Below the pieces are notes generated by a model. The model ran no database searches. It saw only the letters and a list, made by a program, of their open reading frames with translations, and had not been told where the DNA came from. The translations under genes and the position numbers were made by a program. Of a stretch of DNA of 11,911 nucleotides, positions 1 through 5,902 are shown piece by piece (position 1 is the stretch's first letter; the number at the start of each line of letters is the position of its first letter). This DNA comes from Deltaproteobacteria bacterium (lineage in GTDB: Bacteria > Myxococcota > Myxococcia > SLRQ01), in contig SKWY01000269.1 in assembly GCA_007128675.1 (NCBI GenBank), positions 1 to 11,911 of the forward strand, given 5' to 3'.

Positions 1-2
1 AA

Positions 3-224
3 GGAGCCGATCTTCTGGCGAGGCTAGCTCATTCGGGGCTTCAGCATCTCACCCTTGCGCATTTGTCGGAGGAGAACAACAAACCGGAGATAGCGCTCGA
101 GATGGCTTGCGGGATCTTATCGTCCGCCGGTATTGGGACCAGCGTTTCCGTTGCAAGGGCTTCCTGTCCGATAGAGCCCGTGGCGCTAGAGCGAAACGGG
201 CAGCTCGCTCTTGGGCCTTGGTAG
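3..224 (+). CDS. C-terminal end of an MBL-fold metallo-hydrolase (5' end outside window)
   Basis: An open frame enters from the left edge (frame of base 3) and stops at TAG 222-224, giving about 73 residues. It reads as the last part of a metallo-beta-lactamase-fold hydrolase of the YycJ/WalJ (phosphoribosyl cyclic phosphodiesterase-like) group. The segment around LAHSGLQHLTLAHLSEENN matches the family's C-terminal motif, a metal-binding HLSxxNN-type stretch followed by a helix (PEIALEMA). Earlier metal-ligand motifs would lie outside the window. The gene converges on the sugar kinase with only 17 bases between the two stops, and no clear terminator fits in that gap. The family call comes from a single motif. 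The overlapping frame starting at 107 shows no family resemblance and is treated as a shadow. Confidence 0.7.
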   Translation, partial: GADLLARLAHSGLQHLTLAHLSEENNKPEIALEMACGILSSAGIGTSVSVARASCPIEPVALERNGQLALGPW

Positions 225-241
225 CTTCTCGGGGATCCTAT

Positions 242-1192
242 TCATCGTTTCTTCGCGATCTCTCTTGCGAGATGGCCGGCTCCGACGAGGCCGGCGTCAT
301 CGCCGAGGGAGGCGAACTCGATGTTCACGCTGCGACGGGCGGGCGCTGCGGTAAGAGCGGCGACGTCGTTCCTAATCTTTTCCGAGAGGTAGGGAACGCC
401 AAGCAAGACTCCGCCGCCTAGCACCAGAGTGCTGGGGTTCAGCAATGTGACGAGGTTGGCGACCGCCAGCCCGAGATGCTCGCCTGCTTCCTCGATGACT
501 CGGCGCGCGACCGCATCGCCATTCTCGAAGGCCTCATGCACGGTTTCCATGGTTATTGACTCCTGGGCGAGGCCCATGGGCCTCTCGAGCCCCGCCTCCT
601 CCCAGAGCCGAAGCGCGCGTAAGGCCATCCGATGCCCACCGGTGTAGGCCTCGAGGCAGCCAAGCTCTCCACAGCCGCATTGCTCGCCTCCGCGAACGAC
701 TTTGGTATGGCCGATCTCGGCCGCCAACCCGCAGGCTCCAGTCAGGAGCTTCCCATCTTCGATGATGCCGGCGCCGACACCGGATCCCACCGCCACCAGA
801 GCAAGATGATCCGCTCCTTTTCCCGCGCCAGCTACTCGCTCACCCCAAGCAGCCGCCGAGAGGTCGTTCTCCACGCGGACGGGGAACGAAAATACGGAGG
901 CGAGCATCTCTCGGAAAGGCACGTCTACCCAGCCGAGGTTGGGACCGATGGCGACGAGACCTCTTGGATGATTGAGCTGTCCCGCCAGAGCAACGCAGAG
1001 GGCCGAGATGGACTCTGTCGATCCGCGGGCATCATCGGCCACCGCCTCGACCAGGGCGGCCACCGAGCGGAGCACTTTTTCGGGCGCCTTGTCCACCAGA
1101 CGCTCCTTGTGCACAGAGTGAAGAGAACCCTCCTCTCCCAGCGCGGCCGCCCTGATATTCGTGCCTCCGAGATCCAAACCGACGGTGATCAT
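242..1192 (-). CDS. ROK-family sugar kinase (glucokinase-like)
   Basis: Predicted cytosolic ROK-family kinase of 316 residues that phosphorylates a hexose, probably glucose, using ATP. The phosphate-binding DLGGTN is at residues 7-12 and the catalytic Asn-Asp pair at 109-110 (VEND). A sugar-binding AAEIGH is at 157-162, followed by the ROK zinc motif CGCGELGCLEAY (172-183), with Cys172, Cys174 and Cys179 plus His162 as likely ligands. Length is normal for the family. The frame is open further upstream to 1243, but that would overlap the end of the preceding mutase gene; ATG at 1192 puts DLGGTN at the usual distance from the N terminus and has AAGGG about 9 bases upstream. It lies 25 bases after the mutase stop on the same strand, so the two probably form an operon interconverting free sugar, sugar 6-phosphate and sugar 1-phosphate. 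ROK repressors are less likely because no helix-turn-helix precedes the kinase domain. Confidence 0.9.
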   Translation of the reverse strand: MITVGLDLGGTNIRAAALGEEGSLHSVHKERLVDKAPEKVLRSVAALVEAVADDARGSTESISALCVALAGQLNHPRGLVAIGPNLGWVDVPFREMLASVFSFPVRVENDLSAAAWGERVAGAGKGADHLALVAVGSGVGAGIIEDGKLLTGACGLAAEIGHTKVVRGGEQCGCGELGCLEAYTGGHRMALRALRLWEEAGLERPMGLAQESITMETVHEAFENGDAVARRVIEEAGEHLGLAVANLVTLLNPSTLVLGGGVLLGVPYLSEKIRNDVAALTAAPARRSVNIEFASLGDDAGLVGAGHLAREIAKKR

Positions 1193-1217
1193 TCGAGACA
1201 GCCCTTCACTTGGTGCG

Positions 1218-2597
1218 TCATACGCCAGGGCCGTCGAACTCACCTCTGACCGTGGCTACAGCCTCTTCTACCTCATTCTTGATCTCTTGGAGGCGCTTTT
1301 CGCTCTTTGCCTCGAAACGCAGCACCAAGAGAGGCTGTGTATTTGAAGCCCTTACTAGGCCCCAGCCGTCCGAGTAGATGACTCTGACTCCATCCACGGT
1401 GACAACCTCTCTGCCTCTTGCAAGCCGCTCTTGCAGCTTGCGGACTACTTCGAACTTGATCTCCTCCGGGCAGTCCACGCGTATCTCGGGGGTGGCAAAG
1501 GTCGAGGGTAGATCCGAGAGGAGCTCACCAATGGTGCGGCCCGTGCGACTGAGAATCTCCAAGAGACGTCCAGTGGCGTAGCAGGCGTCGTCGAAGCCGA
1601 AGTAACGATCGGCGAAAAAGATGTGGCCGCTCATCTCCCCTCCCAGCATTGCTCCTTCCTCCTTCATCTTGCTCTTTATGAGGGTATGGCCCGTCTTCCA
1701 CATTATCGGCCGGCCGCCTTTCGCCGAAATGTCTTCGTAGAGGGTCTGGCTGCATTTGACCTCGCCCACGATCGCCGCGCCAGGGTGCTCGCGAAGAAGC
1801 TCTCTCGAGAAGAGCGTCAGGAGTTTGTCGCCCCACACGACGTGGCCGCTCTCGTCCAGGACGCCGATCCGATCACCGTCGCCGTCGTAGGCGATTCCCA
1901 CATCTGCGCCATGTTCGTGCATGGCGGCTCTTAGGTGCACCAAGTTGGCTTCGATCGTCGGATCGGCCTCATGGTTGGGGAAGGTGCCGTCGGGATCGAG
2001 AAATAGACCGACCGATGGGACGTCGAGCCTCTCGAGCAAAGGCATAGCCGTGATGCCGCCTGTGCCGTTACCTGCATCAATGACGACCCTCGGTTTCTTT
2101 TCTCCAAGGCTCAGGTTCTTCTCCAAGTATGCGAGGTAGGGCTCTAGCACCTCGCGAATCTCGACTTCGCCCGGGCTCGAGGCCGTCGCGAATCGGCCTT
2201 GCTCGATTCGTTCCTTCAGGGCCAGAAGGTCATCGCCGCCCATGGTCATCTTGCCGACTCCGAGCTTCAGCCCGTTGTGGTCCGGAGGGTTGTGGGAGCC
2301 CGTGATCATCACCAGGCCGTGCACGTCGTCATAGAAGTTGGCGGCAAAGTATGTGACGGGCGTCGGGACCACCCCGAGATCCGCCACCGATACTCCCACC
2401 TCGCAAAGACCCTTGCAAAGGGCGTTTCTGATTCGGGGGCTGCTCTCCCTGGCATCTTGTCCCAATGCCACGCGCTCCCCGCCGCTTTCTCTGACGGCGC
2501 TGCCGAACGCGCGGCCAAGGCTTGTCATTGTCTCGTCCCCGAGGTCCTTTTCGGCGATTCCTCTAATATCGTAGGCGCGAAAGATATGAGGGTTCAT
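1218..2597 (-). CDS. Phosphomannomutase/phosphoglucomutase
   Basis: Alpha-D-phosphohexomutase of 459 residues, the usual length for the AlgC/ManB group. It moves phosphate between C6 and C1 of mannose or glucose phosphates, feeding GDP-mannose and UDP-glucose for surface polysaccharide. All four signature regions are present: the active-site loop TGSHNP with phosphoserine Ser101, the Mg-binding DGDGDR (238-243), the sugar-recognition GEMSGH (320-325) and the phosphate-binding RASNTQP (416-422). The N terminus FRAYDIRG is typical. The start at 2597 has a strong GGAGG about 8 bases upstream. It is the first gene of a leftward pair with the ROK kinase and is divergent from uppP across 137 bases. 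GEMSGH is the form seen in bifunctional PMM/PGM enzymes; whether mannose or glucose is the main substrate cannot be read from sequence. Confidence 0.94.
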   Translation of the reverse strand: MNPHIFRAYDIRGIAEKDLGDETMTSLGRAFGSAVRESGGERVALGQDARESSPRIRNALCKGLCEVGVSVADLGVVPTPVTYFAANFYDDVHGLVMITGSHNPPDHNGLKLGVGKMTMGGDDLLALKERIEQGRFATASSPGEVEIREVLEPYLAYLEKNLSLGEKKPRVVIDAGNGTGGITAMPLLERLDVPSVGLFLDPDGTFPNHEADPTIEANLVHLRAAMHEHGADVGIAYDGDGDRIGVLDESGHVVWGDKLLTLFSRELLREHPGAAIVGEVKCSQTLYEDISAKGGRPIMWKTGHTLIKSKMKEEGAMLGGEMSGHIFFADRYFGFDDACYATGRLLEILSRTGRTIGELLSDLPSTFATPEIRVDCPEEIKFEVVRKLQERLARGREVVTVDGVRVIYSDGWGLVRASNTQPLLVLRFEAKSEKRLQEIKNEVEEAVATVRGEFDGPGV

Positions 2598-2734
2598 TCT
2601 GGTGCCTCCATTGGAGTGGTAGGAGATACCCCATAGGTTGCTTCATGCTGTTCGTAAAGAGGGGTGAGGCTCATCTCCGAGGAGAAGGCGTAGCGCTTGC
2701 CTCATCTACATGAGGCGTACTACTGAAGAGCGCG
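2598..2734. promoter_or_regulatory. Divergent intergenic region between the mutase gene and uppP
   Basis: These 137 bases must carry outward promoters for both genes. The only leftward candidate seen is weak: a TTTACG-like -35 and TATGGG -10 separated by 17 bases (minus strand, about 2629-2657). For uppP no convincing sigma-70 boxes were found. Two inverted repeats lie on the uppP side: TCTCC-GA-GGAGA at 2674-2685 and a better 7-bp hairpin at 2699-2716. The uppP ribosome-binding site is only GAAGAG about 4 bases before the ATG, whereas the mutase has GGAGG. Confidence 0.3.
2699..2716 (+). repeat. Perfect 7-bp hairpin in the uppP leader
   Basis: GCCTCAT (2699-2705) and ATGAGGC (2710-2716) form a perfect stem around the loop CTAC, ending 18 bases before the uppP ATG. 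There is no T-run after it, so it is not a standard terminator. It could be an operator or a leader hairpin affecting translation. A hairpin of this size can also arise by chance in 12 kb. Confidence 0.35.
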
Positions 2735-3547
2735 ATGGAGTGGCTTCAGATCATCGTGTTGTCTATCGTGCAGGGCCTGACGGAGTTTCTTCCGATCTCC
2801 AGCTCGGGACATCTGATACTGGTTCCTGTCGTAATTGGCTGGGAGGATCAGGGCCTTGCATTCGACGTCGCTACCCATGTTGGTACGTTGACGGCCGTCA
2901 TTGTCTACTTCCGTAAGGAACTCCTCTCCATGATCTTGGAGGGATGGAGTTCGCTGCGGGCGCGGAAGATGACGAAGAATGGGCGGCTGGGCTGGTTCAT
3001 CATTCTAGGCACGATCCCGGTGGGGCTTGCCGGGCTGCTTTTTGCCGATGTGGTCAGCAATCAGCTTCGCTCGCCCATCGTGATGGCGACCTCGCTCATC
3101 GTCTTCGGTCTGGTTCTAGGGTACGCGGACTGGAGTGGGCGACGGAAGATGGATGAGCATGAATTGGGATGGCGCTCCGTGCTCTTCATAGGGCTTGCGC
3201 AGGCCTTGGCATTGATACCCGGCACCTCGCGCTCGGGTATCACCATTACCGCGGGCCTTCTGCTTGGCATGACGCGCGAGTCGGCGGCGCGCTTCTCTTT
3301 TCTTCTGTCCATACCTGTTACGGCGCTCGCCGGTGCTTACGAGGCGATGGGGCTCATTGGGTCTCCCGAGGCCGTGGATTGGACGCCCTTCATATCCGGG
3401 GCAGTCATCGCGGGCGTAGCCGCCTACCTCTGTATCCACTACTTCCTGGCGTTCATCAGGCGAATAGGGATGCAGCCGTTCGTCGTCTATCGAATAGCTC
3501 TAGGGGCGCTCATCCTTTGGGTCTTCTGGGGGACTACTGGTGGGTAG
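2735..3547 (+). CDS. uppP: Undecaprenyl-diphosphatase (BacA/UppP)
   Basis: Integral membrane enzyme of 270 residues that removes a phosphate from undecaprenyl diphosphate. This recycles the lipid carrier for peptidoglycan and other cell-wall polymers; overexpression is known to give bacitracin resistance. The first conserved motif EFLPISSSGHL is at 17-27 and carries the catalytic glutamates and serines. The second, PGTSRSG, is at 162-168 with the essential arginine at 166. Hydrophobic segments run through the protein (about 86-106, 116-131, 148-162, 187-205, 219-240 and 250-266), fitting the eight-segment fold. Length matches the family. It stands alone on the plus strand, divergent from the mutase gene and convergent with metK, with 25 bases between their stops. 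Confidence 0.96.
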   Translation: MEWLQIIVLSIVQGLTEFLPISSSGHLILVPVVIGWEDQGLAFDVATHVGTLTAVIVYFRKELLSMILEGWSSLRARKMTKNGRLGWFIILGTIPVGLAGLLFADVVSNQLRSPIVMATSLIVFGLVLGYADWSGRRKMDEHELGWRSVLFIGLAQALALIPGTSRSGITITAGLLLGMTRESAARFSFLLSIPVTALAGAYEAMGLIGSPEAVDWTPFISGAVIAGVAAYLCIHYFLAFIRRIGMQPFVVYRIALGALILWVFWGTTGG

Positions 3548-3555
3548 CCGCAGGT

Positions 3556-3598
3556 CGGCTCCCTCGCTAGAGCTAGGAGCAGGCAGCCGCGGGAGCCG
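3556..3598. terminator. Weak candidate bidirectional terminator between uppP and metK
   Basis: CGGCTCCC (3556-3563) and GGGAGCCG (3591-3598) are a perfect 8-bp inverted repeat with a 27-base loop at the convergent 3' ends of uppP and metK. The right arm lies inside the metK coding end. There is no adjacent T-run on either strand, so evidence for intrinsic termination is weak; placement is the main argument. Confidence 0.25.
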
Positions 3599-4775
3599 GG
3601 TTACAGCAGCAGTCGGCATTGGCCTTGGATAGGGCCTCGACCTTATCCGTCCGCTCCCATGGAAGGTCCAGATCCTCCCGTCCGAAGTGCCCGTAAGCGG
3701 CTATGGGGCGGTAGATGGGGCGAAGCAGGTCTAGCTGCTCGATGATCTCGCTTGGGCGCAGGCCGAAATGATCTCTGACGAGGCCCGAGATGCACTCCTC
3801 ATCGAGCGTGGCGGTTCCAAACGTCTCCACTCGAACCGACAGAGGCTCCGCAACACCGATCGCATACGCAAGCTGCACTTCGCATTTAGTCGCTAGACCG
3901 GCCGCGACGATGTTCTTCGCGATGTAGCGAGCCATGTAGGCGGCCGAGCGGTCCACCTTGGATGGGTCTTTGCCGGAGAAGGCGCCTCCGCCATGACGGC
4001 CGACGCTGCCGTAGGTGTCCACGATGATCTTGCGCCCGGTTAGGCCGGCGTCGCCCATTGGTCCTCCGATGACGAAGCGACCAGTCGGGTTGATGTGATA
4101 GCGAGTGCCGGCGTGTAGGTGCTTTTTGGGGATTACGGGATCTATTACGAGGCGCCTGATATCCGTGCGTAGCTCCTCCATGCTCACGGACTCTTCGTGC
4201 TGGGTCGAGACCACCACGGCGTCGACGGCCACAGGTTGGTCTCCATCGTAACGAACGGTGACCTGCGCCTTGCCGTCCGGCCGTAGGTATCGAAGCTCGC
4301 CGCTCTTTCGTACCTCGGATAGCCGGCGCGTAAGCCCGTGGGCAAGGTGAATCGAGAGGGGCATCAAAACCTCTGTCTCACTGCATGCGTACCCGAACAT
4401 CATCCCTTGATCACCAGCTCCTTGCTCGCCTGCTTCCCGTCCATCCACGCCCCGGGCTATGTCCGGGCTCTGCCCTTCGATTGCGGTCAGAACGGCACAG
4501 GTGCTCGCATCGAAGCCCATCTCGCTGCTGGTGTAGCCAATCTCCCTGATTACATCTCGCACGAGACTTGGGTAGTCCAGCCCATGAGCCGTGGTCGTCA
4601 GTTCTCCCGCCAGCACCACGAAGCCCGTCTTGACTAGAGCTTCGACAGCCACCCGCGCGCGAGGGTCTTTTTGGAGAACCGCGTCGAGGATGGCATCCGA
4701 TATCTGATCGGCCATCTTGTCTGGGTGGCCCTCGGTGACGGACTCGCTCGTGAAGAGGCTCTTGCAGTGTGCCAT
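3573..4775 (-). CDS. metK: S-adenosylmethionine synthetase (methionine adenosyltransferase)
   Basis: Cytosolic enzyme of 400 residues making S-adenosylmethionine from ATP and methionine. The N terminus has SVTEGHPDK (residues 12-20), with the catalytic His17 and metal-binding Asp19. The ATP-binding GAGDQGMMFGYA is at 119-130 and the P-loop-like HGGGAFSGKDPSKVDRSAAY at 261-280. The start at 4775 is supported by the family N terminus and by GGAG about 10 bases upstream. The C terminus is odd: after the usual WERTDKVEAL end it continues with a short tail, NADCCCNPAPAAACS, carrying three adjacent cysteines and a fourth near the end. The gene is preceded by a long non-coding leader with several inverted repeats, so leader-RNA control is possible but not recognised as a known riboswitch class. 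Confidence 0.97.
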   Translation of the reverse strand: MAHCKSLFTSESVTEGHPDKMADQISDAILDAVLQKDPRARVAVEALVKTGFVVLAGELTTTAHGLDYPSLVRDVIREIGYTSSEMGFDASTCAVLTAIEGQSPDIARGVDGREAGEQGAGDQGMMFGYACSETEVLMPLSIHLAHGLTRRLSEVRKSGELRYLRPDGKAQVTVRYDGDQPVAVDAVVVSTQHEESVSMEELRTDIRRLVIDPVIPKKHLHAGTRYHINPTGRFVIGGPMGDAGLTGRKIIVDTYGSVGRHGGGAFSGKDPSKVDRSAAYMARYIAKNIVAAGLATKCEVQLAYAIGVAEPLSVRVETFGTATLDEECISGLVRDHFGLRPSEIIEQLDLLRPIYRPIAAYGHFGREDLDLPWERTDKVEALSKANADCCCNPAPAAACS

Positions 4776-4820
4776 GGTGATCTATCTCCGGGAGGATGAT
4801 TCGGAAGGCAAAGACACGAG

Positions 4821-4850
4821 AAGCTAGCGGCTGGAGCCGGTAGGGGTCAA
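4821..4850 (-). promoter_or_regulatory. Candidate promoter close to metK
   Basis: Read on the minus strand, TTGACC (4850-4845) and TAGCTT (4826-4821) are separated by 18 bases. The -35 box is good and the -10 box is mediocre. A transcript from here would have a leader of roughly 40 bases. If transcription instead starts further upstream, the inverted repeats at 4892-5062 would fall inside the metK leader. Confidence 0.3.
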
Positions 4851-4891
4851 GCTTGGATCTGCGTGGTGTCCGGGAGAGGGCGCCGGGAATC

Positions 4892-5062
4892 GAGAATGGA
4901 AGGGACCCTTTGGACGGCAAGGAGGATCCGGGCGCTGGGCCTACCATTCTCCTCGAAGTGTAACCGGACGTACTGAATCACCCTCTTTGCTAGGCCATGG
5001 TGCTGGGGGCCGGGGCCGAAGAGGTGCTGGCAACCGGGCCTTCTCGGCAGGGCCTAGCCTGC
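4892..5062 (-). ncRNA. Possible structured leader RNA upstream of metK
   Basis: The 361 bases between metK and the upstream STAS-like gene (4776-5136) have no supportable coding frame but hold several inverted repeats. GCTAGGCC (4989-4996) pairs perfectly with GGCCTAGC (5051-5058). Inside it a 10-bp stem, 5015-5024 with 5039-5048, closes a 14-base loop with one mismatch and one wobble. GCAGG/CCTGC (5047-5051, 5058-5062) overlaps the outer stem and would be mutually exclusive with it. A separate perfect 8-bp repeat, GAGAATGG (4892-4899) with CCATTCTC (4944-4951), lies nearer metK. The arrangement resembles a switchable 5' leader. No known SAM or SAH riboswitch core was recognised on the minus strand, and the strand is assigned only because metK lies downstream. 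Confidence 0.3.
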
Positions 5063-5136
5063 TGCGAGCGGGTCATGCATGCGGGATGGTTGGGAGTAGC
5101 CGGGATGCCGCTGATCTTTCTTGATTCCGCGGGCCA

Positions 5137-5601
5137 CTAATCATTGTGGAAAGACAGGTATGACTCGGGCAGGTCATCGAACTCCATCTCTCCTTCGCAT
5201 TTCTCGCAAGGCAGTTCGGTCTTGATCTCGGGGGTGCCAGACTCGAGGTCCAGCAGTTTGGTTTCGTCGGCCTCACAGCTCGCGCAGAAGTATGGGAGCA
5301 TGATCGAGCGAATCTTGGCGTCGCCGCGCATATTGGCGATCATGTAGAGTTGCTGCACCACCGCCACCGAGCACCGCTCCAATACAACTCGCCGATCCTT
5401 GGTCAGGTCGTTGATGAAGTGCACCCAGAGCCTTACGCCTGGGGAGGTGAACTGCCGTATGCCCTCCAAATCGAAAACCATGTTCTTCTCGGGGCGTTCG
5501 AGAAGGGGGGCAAAATCGATGGATTCCGTAACATCACCCTTGAGAGTAACCTTTAAGGTCTCTCCCACTTCTTCAATCTCCCACGAGAGTGCATCTTGCA
5601 T
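5137..5601 (-). CDS. STAS-like protein with C-terminal zinc ribbon (copy 1)
   Basis: Small soluble protein of 154 residues. Residues about 10-100 look like a STAS domain (the anti-sigma-factor antagonist fold): KVTLKGDVTES, then NMVFDLEGIRQFTSPGVRLW, where DSSGL-type anti-sigma antagonists have their phosphorylatable serine. Here the residue just before the conserved Gly55 is Pro54, with Ser53 before it. Two Cys pairs, C106-A-S-C109 and C132-E-K-C135, form a probable zinc ribbon, followed by EFDDLPESY (140-148). The second copy at 7423-7998 shares the whole plan, including FDDLPE. ATG at 5601 is chosen because AAGGAG sits 9 bases upstream; the frame stays open beyond it but only as a shadow of the chemoreceptor-like gene. 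It is divergent from that gene. A role in a partner-switching pathway is inferred; the exact function is unknown. Confidence 0.85.
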   Translation of the reverse strand: MQDALSWEIEEVGETLKVTLKGDVTESIDFAPLLERPEKNMVFDLEGIRQFTSPGVRLWVHFINDLTKDRRVVLERCSVAVVQQLYMIANMRGDAKIRSIMLPYFCASCEADETKLLDLESGTPEIKTELPCEKCEGEMEFDDLPESYLSFHND

Positions 5602-5902
5602 GTCCAAGGACTCCTTGTTGTTCGAATCGCGCGGCAGTATACCCTCAGGTTGGGCTCGACAAAAGCCAGGATGTAGGTAATGCTCACGAAAGGTGCTTGG
5701 GATTCTCGAACTCCTAACAGGAAGGGCTTGGGAACGAAATTGTGGTGCGGATGGACACGTTTGGCTGATGGGTAAACCCAAAAACACGCGGGCCTGCAAG
5801 GAAGCCATGCATAAGTTGTCCCCCAAAGCGATAGTTGAAGAGAGCTTCGACGAATGGCAATGGGGAACTAGTGATTCGTAGGAGAGTAACAAGGATGTCG
5901 GC
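5602..5902. promoter_or_regulatory. Divergent intergenic region of the signalling module
   Basis: These 301 bases separate the leftward STAS-like gene from the rightward chemoreceptor-like gene. For the leftward gene a reasonable sigma-70 promoter is visible on the minus strand: TTTTGT (5664-5659), a 17-base spacer, then TATACT (5641-5636), giving a leader near 28 bases. For the rightward gene a weaker TTGGGC (5650-5655) with TAGGTA (5674-5679) and an 18-base spacer is possible. TGGGT-AA-ACCCA at 5769-5780 is a small operator-like repeat. A 62-residue frame from GTG 5693 to 5881 lies inside, but it has no good ribosome-binding site and no recognisable similarity. AAGGA at 5891-5895 is the ribosome-binding site for the gene starting at 5903. 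Confidence 0.45.
5605..5617 (-). promoter_or_regulatory. Ribosome-binding site of STAS copy 1 inside a small inverted repeat
   Basis: On the minus strand the Shine-Dalgarno AAGGAG (5616-5611) lies inside CAAGG-AGT-CCTTG (5617-5605), which can fold into a 5-bp stem with a 3-base loop. It sits 9 bases from the ATG at 5601 and decides that start. The stem could partly mask the site and allow translational control, but it is short and may be accidental. Confidence 0.4.

Noticed and set aside
632..1249. 205-residue plus-strand frame opposite the sugar kinase.
   Set aside because: Antisense shadow of a gene with complete ROK motifs; no domain recognised.
4411..4947. 178-residue minus-strand frame overlapping metK and its leader.
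   Set aside because: Arg- and Ser-rich translation typical of a shadow frame; metK in another frame is unambiguous.
4989..5058. SAM-I-like GGCAACC core at 5029-5035 on the plus strand, with direct repeats GGTGCTGG (4999-5006, 5023-5030).
   Set aside because: It is on the strand opposite metK, points into the 3' end of a gene read the other way, and lacks the rest of the SAM-I core (no GGAGGGA kink-turn, no GGTGCTAATTCC-like segment).
5693..5881. 62-residue frame starting with GTG upstream of the chemoreceptor-like gene.
   Set aside because: No convincing ribosome-binding site, no recognisable similarity and it lies within a region needed for promoters; kept only as a note in the intergenic entry.
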